Origin: Streptomyces malachitofuscus
GTDB lineage: Bacteria; Actinomycetota; Actinomycetes; Streptomycetales; Streptomycetaceae
Direction: 5' to 3'
Length of the DNA stretch: 64,000 nucleotides
NCBI RefSeq assembly: GCF_014650055.1
Contig: NZ_BMUF01000001.1
Location: 186,001 to 250,000, forward strand
In this document: positions 51,842 to 59,108 of the stretch, piece by piece
How positions within the stretch are numbered: position 1 is the stretch's first letter
How the letters are laid out: each line of letters begins with the position of its first letter
The notes under the pieces: model-generated
Databases searched by the model: none
The model's input: the letters and a program-made list of their open reading frames with translations, nothing else
What the model was told of the DNA's origin: nothing
Translations under genes and position numbers: made by a program

Positions 51842-52342
51842 TCATGACGGCACCGCCTCGACGCCCGCCACCTTGGGCGACGGGCTCCTGGGCGGGCGCA
51901 GCACGTTCACCATCGCGCGGTTGAAGATCGCCCGCACGCGCTCGGCGGGCAGTCCGAGCAGCGCCGCCGTCTGTTCCTCGGCGACGCCCTCGTGCAGCCG
52001 CAGTACCAGGACCAGGCGTTCCTGCGGGCTGAGCGCGGCCAGCGGACTGCCGGAGTGGGGGCGGGAGCGGAGCAGCCCGCCGAGCTCGTGCCACGCGCTG
52101 TTCGCGAACCGGGTCGCCAGGTACTGGCGGGTGTGGTCGTAGGGGTCCTCGCCGTGCAGCCGGTCCCAGCACGCGTACGTGCGGGCCAGCGCCAGGGTGA
52201 GCAGGCGCCGCGCGCGCGGGTTGTCGTCCCGTGCCTCCGCGGTGAGCAGGGTGGCGGTGTGCAGCAGCCGTCCGCCCGCGCCGGCGACGTACGCTTCGAA
52301 CTCGCGGGCACGGGAGGCGTTCTCGGACACATGCCGTGCCAT
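51842..52342 (-). CDS. Small ECF sigma factor-like protein
   Basis: A 166-residue SigE-family-like protein. Region 2 is at about 13-75 (FEAYVAGAGGRLLHTATLLT, LALARTYACWDRLHGEDP) and region 4 at about 100-150 (LAALSPQERLVLVLRLHEGV, EEQTAALLGLPAERVRAIFN). Region 2 lacks the acidic 'AEDLVQ' core-binding stretch normally seen (TAEARDDNPRARRL instead), so promoter recognition or core binding may be altered. It is followed closely by a small membrane protein that could restrain it. Confidence 0.78.
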   Translation of the reverse strand: MARHVSENASRAREFEAYVAGAGGRLLHTATLLTAEARDDNPRARRLLTLALARTYACWDRLHGEDPYDHTRQYLATRFANSAWHELGGLLRSRPHSGSPLAALSPQERLVLVLRLHEGVAEEQTAALLGLPAERVRAIFNRAMVNVLRPPRSPSPKVAGVEAVPS

Positions 52343-52446
52343 GCAGCCGCACCCTCCCCTCGGGGTCCCCTCCCCTCATATCAGGCCAGCACGCGCCTCC
52401 AGGTCAAGAGTCGCGCACGCTCGGTGCACACGGTTTCTCGCCACCG

Positions 52447-52571
52447 CCTCCCCTTCCCGTCCCGTCCCCGGGGGCGCTGCCCCCGGACCCCCGCTCCTCA
52501 AACGCCGGAGGGGCTGGAGACGGACGAGGCCCGGAGGGCCGAAGGGGGGTCTGGGGGCGCAGCCCCCAGAG
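52447..52571 (-). repeat. Dispersed GC-rich hairpin element, copy 2
   Basis: Same order of parts as at 5021-5194: CGTCCCGTCCCCGGGGGCGC hairpin, CTCAAACGCCGGAGGGGCTGG centre, then GGTCTGGGGGCGCAGCCCCC hairpin. It ends two bases from the MarR stop, in the same orientation relative to the upstream gene as copy 1. Confidence 0.9.
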
Positions 52572-52572
52572 G

Positions 52573-53091
52573 TCAGGAGTCCGTACGGTCCTGAACGGAC
52601 ATCCGAGAAGACAGCGCACCGTTGAAGCGCGTGAGGAGCGTGCAGAACGCCTCGCGCTCCTCCGGCGCCCAGTCGTGGGTCAGCTCGGCCATCAACTGAC
52701 GCCGCGAGGAACGCACTTCCTCCAGCCGCGACTGCCCGCGCGGGGACAGCTGGAGCACGACCGCACGGCCGTCCTCGGGGTGCGAGGTCCGCTTGACCAG
52801 GCCGGTGTCCACGAGCGGGGCCACCTGACGGGTGACCGTCGAGGAGTCGATCCCCATGCTCGCGGCGAGCGCCTTGACGCCCATCGGACCTTCTTTGTCC
52901 AGGCGGTTGAGCAGCAGGTACGCGGCGCGGTCCATCGAGTTGCGCACCTGGCCGACCCCGCCGAGCCGCGTCTGTTCGGCACGGCGGGCGAACAACGCCA
53001 CCTCGTGCTGCAGCGTGTCGAGAAGACCCGTGTCACCGACGGCCGTCAGGTCCGTCGTCATGTCCATCGACATTTCAGGTGTTGTGGGCAT
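52573..53091 (-). CDS. MarR-family transcriptional regulator
   Basis: A 172-residue MarR protein with the winged helix at about 55-125 (AAYLLLNRLDKEGPMGVKAL, ASMGIDSSTVTRQVAPLVDT, GLVKRTSHPEDGRAVVLQLS) flanked by dimerisation helices. The MPTTPEMSMDMTT leader has several possible starts; the first is used. Divergent from ilvA over a 144-base gap, so it may control it or itself. Ends at the dispersed hairpin element. Confidence 0.9.
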   Translation of the reverse strand: MPTTPEMSMDMTTDLTAVGDTGLLDTLQHEVALFARRAEQTRLGGVGQVRNSMDRAAYLLLNRLDKEGPMGVKALAASMGIDSSTVTRQVAPLVDTGLVKRTSHPEDGRAVVLQLSPRGQSRLEEVRSSRRQLMAELTHDWAPEEREAFCTLLTRFNGALSSRMSVQDRTDS

Positions 53092-53235
53092 GGCCGGAGG
53101 CTCACTTCGTGGAGGGCTGCTAATTGGGGGACAGGGTACGCGGCCGGGGGGCGGGCCGTACCGGCGCTGCGCAAAGCGGAGTCCGCGGGTTGGTCACACC
53201 GGTCGCGGCCGTCCGTGAACTGCGATGCTGGAGTC

Positions 53236-54465
53236 ATGAGCTACAGCACGGCCGGCTCCCTGCGGGCCGTCACCCTCGACGATGTGCGCGGCGCCCAGAA
53301 GATGCTCTCCGGTGTGGCACGGACCACCGCGATGGAGGGCAGCCGGCATTTGTCCCAGCGGGTGGGCGCTCCGGTGCATCTGAAGTGCGAGAACCTCCAG
53401 CGCACCGGCTCGTTCAAGCTGCGTGGCGCCTACGTCCGGATCGCCGGGCTGCTGCCGGAGGAGCGGGCCGCCGGTGTCGTCGCGGCGAGCGCCGGCAACC
53501 ACGCGCAGGGCGTGGCGCTGGCGTCGTCGCTGCTCGGGGTGCGGTCCACCGTGTTCATGCCGAAGGGCGCCCCGCTTCCGAAGGTCAGCGCGACCCGGGA
53601 GTACGGCGCCGAGGTGCGCCTGCACGGCCAGGTGGTCGACGAGACGCTGGCCGCGGCGACGGAGTACGCGCACGAGACGGGCGCGGTGTTCATCCACCCG
53701 TTCGACCACCCGGACATCATCGCGGGCCAGGGCACGGTGGGCCTGGAAATCCTGGAGCAGTGCCCCGAGGTGCGCACGATCGTCGTCGGGGTCGGCGGGG
53801 GCGGGCTGGCCGCCGGGATCGCGGTCGCGGTGAAGGCGCTGCGGCCCGATGTGCGGATCGTCGGGGTGCAGGCGGCGGGCGCGGCGGCGTATCCGCCGTC
53901 GCTGGCGGCCGGCCGACCGGTGTCGGTGCGCAACCCGGCGACGATGGCCGACGGGATCAAGGTGGGGCGGCCCGGTGACGTGCCGTTCGGGATCGTCGGC
54001 GAGCTGGTGGATGAGGTGTGCACGGTCACCGAGGACGAGCTCTCAGCCGCGCTGCTGCTCTGCCTGGAGCGGGCCAAGCTGGTCGTGGAGCCGGCCGGGG
54101 CGAGCCCGGTGGCGGCGCTGCTGAGCCGTCCCGGTGCCTTCGAGGGGCCGGTCGTCGCGGTGCTGTCCGGCGGCAATGTGGACCCGGTGCTGATGGAGCG
54201 GGTGCTGCGGCACGGCATGGCGGCGCAGGGCCGCTACCTGGCCGTACGGCTGCGGCTGACGGACCGGCCGGGGGCGCTCGCCTCGCTTCTCGGGGCGTTG
54301 TCAGTGGTCGACGCTAACGTCCTCGATGTGAGCCACGTACGGACCGATCCACGGCTCGGGCTCACGGAGGCGGAGGTCGAGCTGCACCTGGAGACCAAGG
54401 GCCCGGCGCACTGCGCCGAGGTCGAACTGGCTCTGCGCGAGGCGGGTTACACGGTCATGGACTGA
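53236..54465 (+). CDS. ilvA: Threonine ammonia-lyase
   Basis: A 409-residue PLP fold-type II enzyme converting threonine to 2-oxobutyrate. Pyridoxal lysine Lys61 is in RTGSFKLRGAY, the phosphate loop is GVGGGGLAAG near 197, and SAGNHAQGVA near 90. One ACT domain at about 330-409 (AVRLRLTDRPGALASLLGAL) suggests allosteric control, with one ACT domain rather than the two of biosynthetic E. coli IlvA; catabolic-type enzymes share this layout. 2-Oxobutyrate feeds isoleucine and, through propionyl-CoA, PccB. Confidence 0.93.
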   Translation: MSYSTAGSLRAVTLDDVRGAQKMLSGVARTTAMEGSRHLSQRVGAPVHLKCENLQRTGSFKLRGAYVRIAGLLPEERAAGVVAASAGNHAQGVALASSLLGVRSTVFMPKGAPLPKVSATREYGAEVRLHGQVVDETLAAATEYAHETGAVFIHPFDHPDIIAGQGTVGLEILEQCPEVRTIVVGVGGGGLAAGIAVAVKALRPDVRIVGVQAAGAAAYPPSLAAGRPVSVRNPATMADGIKVGRPGDVPFGIVGELVDEVCTVTEDELSAALLLCLERAKLVVEPAGASPVAALLSRPGAFEGPVVAVLSGGNVDPVLMERVLRHGMAAQGRYLAVRLRLTDRPGALASLLGALSVVDANVLDVSHVRTDPRLGLTEAEVELHLETKGPAHCAEVELALREAGYTVMD

Positions 54466-54507
54466 TGCCGGAGGCGGTGTCATTCCTTTGGGTAAATGCA
54501 TTGAGAG

Positions 54508-54534
54508 ACGCGATACATCGCGTTATGGTGTATC
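54508..54534. promoter_or_regulatory. Overlapping palindromes upstream of the ABC exporter
   Basis: ACGCGAT-AC-ATCGCGT (54508-54523) overlaps a second dyad GATACA-N11-TGTATC (54512-54534). They lie 140-170 bases before the exporter ATG in an AT-rich patch. The sites resemble TetR- or PadR-type operators, but no such regulator gene is adjacent. Confidence 0.6.
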
Positions 54535-54538
54535 TCTC

Positions 54539-54574
54539 GTCATTGCCTGGGTCATTGCCTGGGTCATTGCCTGG
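54539..54574 (+). repeat. 12-bp tandem repeat, three exact copies
   Basis: GTCATTGCCTGG is repeated three times without a mismatch in the exporter's leader region, five bases after the palindromes. Confidence 0.95.
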
Positions 54575-54675
54575 CCGACGTGCGTACCGCTGTCGTGCCG
54601 GGCGAAAAAACATCAGCACATCCCGGCGCGCAAACCTAGGCTTTCCCGAAGAATCACGACGACGTGGAGATTCAT

Positions 54676-55713
54676 ATGCCAGGCGCCATCTATGCCGAAG
54701 GTCTCGTGAAGACCTTCGGAGACGTAAGGGCACTGGACGGCGTCGACCTCGAGGTCCCCGAGGGCACCGTCCTGGGCCTGCTCGGGCCGAACGGCGCGGG
54801 CAAGACCACCACCGTCCGCTGCCTCACCACGCTGCTGCGGCCCGACAGCGGCAGGGCCGTCGTCGCCGGCCTCGACGTGCTCAAGCAGCCCGACGCCGTC
54901 CGCCGCTCCATCGGCCTGTCCGGCCAGTTCGCGGCCGTCGACGAGTACCTGACCGGCCGCGAGAACCTGCAGATGGTCGGACAGCTCTACCAGATGAAGG
55001 CCAAAGCGGCGAAGGCCCGCGCGGACGAACTGCTGGAGCAGTTCAACCTGGCGGACGCCGCCGACCGCACCGCGAAGACCTACTCCGGAGGCATGCGCCG
55101 CCGGCTGGACCTCGCGGCCGCGCTGGTCGTGTCACCGCCGGTGATGTTCATGGACGAGCCGACGACCGGCCTCGACCCGCGCAACCGCCAGCAGCTGTGG
55201 GAGGTGATCAAACAGCTCGTCTCCGGCGGTACGACGCTGCTGCTGACCACGCAGTACCTCGAGGAGGCCGACCACCTGGCGCACGACATCGCGGTCGTCG
55301 ACCACGGACGGGTCATCGCCCAGGGCACCTCCGACCAGCTCAAGGCCCGTACCGGCGGCGAGCGCGTCGAGGTCGTGGTGCACGACCGCGAGCACATCCC
55401 GGCCGCATCCGCCCTCCTCGACAAGTACAGCCTCCGGGGTCTCGGCCAGGGGGACACCACGGTCGAGGAACACATGCGCAAGATCACCACCCCGGTCTCC
55501 GGCGGAGCCAAGCTCCTCGCCGAGATCATCCGCGAGCTCGACGCCGACGGCATCGAGATCGACGACATCGGCCTGCGCCGCCCCACCCTCGACGACGTCT
55601 TCCTCTCCCTCACCGGACATGTCGCGGAAGCCAAGGGCGAGGACGACGACGGCGCGCAGGAAGCCGAAGGTCACAGCAAGGGACACCGCGCCGGCAAGGA
55701 GGCCGCGAAATGA
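54676..55713 (+). CDS. ABC transporter ATP-binding protein, DrrA type
   Basis: A 345-residue ATPase of the daunorubicin-resistance DrrA family: Walker A GPNGAGKTT near 41-49, Q-loop SGQFAAVDEYLT, signature SGGMRRRLD, Walker B VMFMDEPTTGLD and switch histidine replaced by Gln in LLTTQYLEEAD, normal for this family. The C-terminal 100 residues include the DrrA-type tail RRPTLDDVFLSLTGH, then an acidic extension. ATG 54676 has GGAG seven bases upstream. Stop overlaps the permease ATG (ATGA). Confidence 0.93.
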   Translation: MPGAIYAEGLVKTFGDVRALDGVDLEVPEGTVLGLLGPNGAGKTTTVRCLTTLLRPDSGRAVVAGLDVLKQPDAVRRSIGLSGQFAAVDEYLTGRENLQMVGQLYQMKAKAAKARADELLEQFNLADAADRTAKTYSGGMRRRLDLAAALVVSPPVMFMDEPTTGLDPRNRQQLWEVIKQLVSGGTTLLLTTQYLEEADHLAHDIAVVDHGRVIAQGTSDQLKARTGGERVEVVVHDREHIPAASALLDKYSLRGLGQGDTTVEEHMRKITTPVSGGAKLLAEIIRELDADGIEIDDIGLRRPTLDDVFLSLTGHVAEAKGEDDDGAQEAEGHSKGHRAGKEAAK

Positions 55714-56555
55714 GTGCCGTCACCGACGCCGTACGGGTCACGGCGCCCGGCAACCCGATCGGCCAGTCGATCCGGGACTCCCTGGTCGTCGCCAAACGCA
55801 ATCTGATCCGCATGGCCCGGATCCCCGAAGTCGTCATCTTCGGGCTCATCCAGCCGATCATGTTCGTGGTGCTGTTCTCGTACGTGTTCGGCGGCTCCAT
55901 GGACATCGGCGGCAGCACCAGCCCGGAGGTGTACCGCGAGTTCCTGATGGCGGGCATCTTCGCCCAGACCGTCACCTTCGCCACCGCCGGAGCCGGCGCG
56001 GGTATCGCCGAGGACATGCACAAGGGGCTGATCGACCGCTTCCGCTCCCTGCCCATGGCCCGCGGCGCGGTGCTCACCGGCCGCACCCTCGCCGACCTGG
56101 TGCAGACGGCGCTCACCCTGCTCGTGCTCGCCGTGGTCGCCCTGCTGGTCGGCTGGCGCACCCACACCAGCATCGGCGAGGTGCTCGCCGCGTTCGGACT
56201 CCTGCTGCTGACCGGGTACGCGTTCACCTGGATCGGCGCGGTCATCGGCCTGTCGGTCCGCACCCCGGAGGCGGCCACCTCCGGCGGACTGGTCTGGCTC
56301 TTCCCGGTCACCTTCGTGTCGAACGCGTTCGTGGACTCCAGCAACATGACGCCCTGGCTGCGCCACATCGCCGACTGGAACCCGTTCAGCGCCACCGTCC
56401 AGGCCTGCCGTGAGCTCTTCGGCAACCCCGGGGTCTCGACCTCGGACGCCTGGCCCATGCAGCACCCCGTGTGGGCCTCGCTGATCTACTCGGTCCTGAT
56501 CATCGCGGTCTTCCGTACCCTCGCGGTGCGCAAGTACCGCTCCGCCGCGGCGTGA
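55710..56555 (+). CDS. ABC transporter permease, DrrB type
   Basis: A 281-residue ABC-2 permease with six membrane segments (VIFGLIQPIMFVVLFSYVFG, LMAGIFAQTVTFATAGAGAG, ALTLLVLAVVALLVGWR, AFGLLLLTGYAFTWIGAVIG, GLVWLFPVTFVSNAFV, WASLIYSVLIIAVFR). DrrB landmarks are MHKGLIDRFRSLPMARGAVL and the loop NMTPWLRHIADWNPFSATVQ. Forms an exporter with the preceding ATPase; likely drug or lipid-like substrate, not determinable here. No biosynthetic cluster is adjacent. Confidence 0.93.
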   Translation: MSAVTDAVRVTAPGNPIGQSIRDSLVVAKRNLIRMARIPEVVIFGLIQPIMFVVLFSYVFGGSMDIGGSTSPEVYREFLMAGIFAQTVTFATAGAGAGIAEDMHKGLIDRFRSLPMARGAVLTGRTLADLVQTALTLLVLAVVALLVGWRTHTSIGEVLAAFGLLLLTGYAFTWIGAVIGLSVRTPEAATSGGLVWLFPVTFVSNAFVDSSNMTPWLRHIADWNPFSATVQACRELFGNPGVSTSDAWPMQHPVWASLIYSVLIIAVFRTLAVRKYRSAAA

Positions 56556-56560
56556 CGAGA

Positions 56561-56588
56561 CCCCCGGTACCGCAAGGGGTGCCGGGGG
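56561..56588. terminator. Terminator hairpin between the exporter and greA
   Basis: CCCCCGGTACC and GGGTGCCGGGGG pair imperfectly around GCAAG, five bases after the permease stop and before the convergent greA stop. Confidence 0.75.
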
Positions 56589-56612
56589 TTCGTCGGGACA
56601 TCGCGGGGCGGG

Positions 56613-57110
56613 TCAGCCGCTGTACGGCTCCGCCTTGAGGATCTTCACCGAGGCCGTCTTGCCGTTGGGCAGCTCGTACTCGGCGTCCTCGCCGACCTTG
56701 TGGCCCATCACGCCGGAGCCGAGCGGCGACTGCGGGGAGTAGGTCTCCACGTCCGCGCTCGCGTACTCGCGCGAGGCGAGCAGGAAGGTCAGGGTGTCGT
56801 CCTCGTCGCCGTCGAAGGCGATGGTCACGACCATGCCGGGCGCCACGGCGCCGTCGGCCGCCGGGGCCTCGCCGACCTTGGCGTTCTCGAGGAGCTGGGT
56901 GAGCTGGCGCACACGGAGCTCCTGCTTGCCCTGCTCCTCCTTGGCCGCGTGGTACCCGCCGTTCTCCCGCAGGTCGCCCTCCTCACGCGCGGCGGCGATC
57001 TTGGCGGCGATCTCCGTGCGCGCGGGACCAGTAAGGTACTCAAGCTCGTCCTTGAGCTTGTTGTACGCCTCCTGGGTCAGCCAGGTGACGTTCTCGCTGG
57101 TCTGGGTCAC
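56613..57110 (-). CDS. greA: Transcription elongation factor GreA
   Basis: A 165-residue Gre factor: coiled coil at about 10-80 (LTQEAYNKLKDELEYLTGPA, then EIAAKIAAAREEGDLRENGG) with the acidic tip AREEGDLREN that reaches the RNA polymerase active site, then the globular FKBP-like domain (SPLGSGVMGHKVGED). It rescues backtracked polymerase by stimulating RNA cleavage. GTG 57110 with AGGAG seven bases upstream. Confidence 0.95.
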   Translation of the reverse strand: MTQTSENVTWLTQEAYNKLKDELEYLTGPARTEIAAKIAAAREEGDLRENGGYHAAKEEQGKQELRVRQLTQLLENAKVGEAPAADGAVAPGMVVTIAFDGDEDDTLTFLLASREYASADVETYSPQSPLGSGVMGHKVGEDAEYELPNGKTASVKILKAEPYSG

Positions 57111-57279
57111 AGGTGCTCCTCGTAGGTACTGGGAAATACAAAGCAACGCCCTACCAAGAAGGATGGTCCTCCGAGGATGGGCGAAACCACGAGCCTAACA
57201 ATTCAGTGCCCGCAGGGGGAGGACATAAGCCACCAGACTTCTGTCAGCGCAGGTCAGTGGCCGGGTATTCCCCGCCACA

Positions 57280-57678
57280 TCACTCCGCGTGGCAACCGAC
57301 GAGCTCGGCCGAGGTGGCCCGGGAGGTCGTGCGCAGCGTGACGACCTCGTCGACGCGCGTGGCGTCCTTGTCGAAGCGGAAGTCGGCGCGGCCCACCTCG
57401 GCGCCGTTCTCGGCCTGGGAGCGGACCGTGCAGTAGCCGTCGACGCCCGCGTCCTTGTGCACCTCCAGGTGCACCTTCACCGCGTCGTCGGAGACGTCGA
57501 AGCCGATGACCTCGGCGCTGATCTCGTTCTGCGCGACGTAGTAGTAGCCGAACCAGCCGATCAGCCCGAGCAGCAGCACCGACAGCACGGCGCCGACGAC
57601 CTTGAGGGTGCGGTCGGCACGCTGGTCCGAGGAGCGGCCGTAGCGGCCCTCGGGCAGCCGCGTGCTCGACGTACTCAT
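57280..57678 (-). CDS. DUF4307-type membrane protein
   Basis: A 132-residue protein: Arg/Ser-rich N-terminus, one membrane helix at about 25-46 (LKVVGAVLSVLLLGLIGWFG), then a beta-rich outer domain (IGFDVSDDAVKVHLEVHKDA, then DGYCTVRSQAENGAEVG) with two cysteines. Matches the actinobacterial DUF4307 family usually found next to greA and mca, as here. Function unknown. ATG 57678 follows GAGGAG. The divergent gap to mca is 147 bases. Confidence 0.87.
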   Translation of the reverse strand: MSTSSTRLPEGRYGRSSDQRADRTLKVVGAVLSVLLLGLIGWFGYYYVAQNEISAEVIGFDVSDDAVKVHLEVHKDAGVDGYCTVRSQAENGAEVGRADFRFDKDATRVDEVVTLRTTSRATSAELVGCHAE

Positions 57679-57825
57679 GATGGTCTCCTCGGCAGGAAGG
57701 GACCGGCGTCCCCATGACAGCCCCGGAGCGGAACCCCGGAATTTTTCGTCCCCCGATTCGGTCACTATAGAAGCCTGCGACTGCGCCGCCGCACACAGGG
57801 CGCCTGACGACTTGAGGATTGAGTC

Positions 57826-58707
57826 TTGACTGACCAGCTGCGACTGATGGCCGTCCACGCCCACCCCGACGACGAGTCGAGCAAGGGCGCGGCCACCATG
57901 GCGAAGTACGTGTCCGAGGGGGTGGACGTGCTGGTGGTGACCTGCACGGGCGGGGAACGCGGCTCCATCCTCAACCCGAAGCTGCAGGGCGACGCGTACA
58001 TCGAGGAACACATCCACGAGGTGCGCAAGAAGGAGATGGACGAGGCCCGCGAGATCCTCGGCGTGAAGCAGGAGTGGCTCGGCTTCGTCGACTCCGGCCT
58101 GCCCGAGGGCGACCCGCTGCCGCCGCTGCCGGAGGGTTGCTTCGCCCTGGAGGACGTCGACAAGGCGGCCGGCGAGCTGGTGCGCAAGATCCGCGCGTTC
58201 CGCCCCCAGGTGATCACCACGTACGACGAGAACGGGGGGTACCCGCACCCCGATCACATCATGACCCACAAGATCACGATGGTGGCGTTCGAGGGCGCGG
58301 CGGACACCGCGAAGTACCCGGAGGACGAGTTCGGCCCGGCGTACCAGCCGATGAAGGTGTACTACAACCAGGGCTTCAACCGTCCCCGCACCGAGGCGCT
58401 GCACCAGGCCATGCTGGACCGCGGCCTGGAGTCGCCGTACGGGGACTGGCTCAAGCGCTGGAGCGAGTTCGAGCGCAAGGAGCGCACGCTCACCACGCAT
58501 GTGCCGTGCGCCGACTTCTTCGAGATCCGTGACAAGGCGCTGATCGCGCACGCCACGCAGATCGACCCGGACGGAGGGTGGTTCCGGGTGCCGATGGAGC
58601 TGCAGAAGGAGGTCTGGCCGACGGAGGAGTACGAGCTGGCGAAGTCGCTCGTCGATACCTCCCTCCCCGAGGACGACCTCTTCGCGGGCATCCGGGACAA
58701 TGCCTGA
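57826..58707 (+). CDS. mca: Mycothiol S-conjugate amidase
   Basis: Hydrolyses mycothiol-toxin conjugates to GlcN-Ins and a mercapturic acid for export. The 293 residues are of LmbE-like fold with zinc and catalytic residues His13-Pro-Asp-Asp16-Glu (HAHPDDES) and the third zinc ligand in GGYPHPDHIMTH near 142. Mca rather than MshB is indicated by TCTGGERGSILNPKLQGD and the greA/mca context. Start TTG 57826, with GAGG upstream. The stop overlaps the next gene's ATG. Confidence 0.95.
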   Translation: MTDQLRLMAVHAHPDDESSKGAATMAKYVSEGVDVLVVTCTGGERGSILNPKLQGDAYIEEHIHEVRKKEMDEAREILGVKQEWLGFVDSGLPEGDPLPPLPEGCFALEDVDKAAGELVRKIRAFRPQVITTYDENGGYPHPDHIMTHKITMVAFEGAADTAKYPEDEFGPAYQPMKVYYNQGFNRPRTEALHQAMLDRGLESPYGDWLKRWSEFERKERTLTTHVPCADFFEIRDKALIAHATQIDPDGGWFRVPMELQKEVWPTEEYELAKSLVDTSLPEDDLFAGIRDNA

Positions 58708-58933
58708 CATGAGCGCAAGCGCAAGCCTGGCAATGACCCACCTGGTGCCCCTGGCCAAGGAGCTCGACGAGGACAAGGTGACCCCTGGGGTCCTCGGATT
58801 CATCGTGTTCGCGGTGATGGCTCTGGCGGTGTGGGGGCTGATGAAGTCGATGAACCGGCATATGGGGCGGGTGGACTTTGCGGAGTCCGAGGAGCCCGAG
58901 GGGACGGGTGCGGGTACGCAGAAGCGTGCCTGA
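58700..58933 (+). CDS. Small single-pass membrane protein after mca
   Basis: A 77-residue protein with one membrane helix at about 29-48 (VLGFIVFAVMALAVWGLMKS) followed by MNRHMGRVDF and an acidic tail. Conserved behind mca in Streptomyces as I remember. ATG 58700 overlaps the mca stop and suggests coupling; ATG 58709 is the alternative and matches the usual MSASAS start. Function unknown. Confidence 0.8.
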   Translation: MPDMSASASLAMTHLVPLAKELDEDKVTPGVLGFIVFAVMALAVWGLMKSMNRHMGRVDFAESEEPEGTGAGTQKRA

Positions 58934-58953
58934 GTGGTGACCCGGTGACTGTG

Positions 58954-59092
58954 TGGCCGGGTGGGATGGCGCAGCCCGGCGCCGGCGGGGTGCCTCCCCC
59001 ACTCTCGGCTCCGCTCGAGCGGGAGGTACCCCCACCGCCCTGGGGGTACCTCCCAGGCCCTTAAGGCACTGGGGGAGGCACGACTGCCCGCA
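58954..59092 (-). repeat. Dispersed hairpin repeat B, copy 2, with one GCGCCGGGCTGCGC-type unit
   Basis: Read on the minus strand, 58990-59092 matches 22783-22919 in order (GGGCAGTCGTGCCTCCCCCA, GGGCCTGGGAGGTACCCCCA, CTCCCGCTCGAGCGGAGCCG). 58954-58984 is one inverted unit of the second repeat family. It lies between convergent genes and can form strong hairpins, so it probably terminates both. Confidence 0.85.
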
Positions 59093-59108
59093 GCTGCGAC
59101 GGCGCGGT

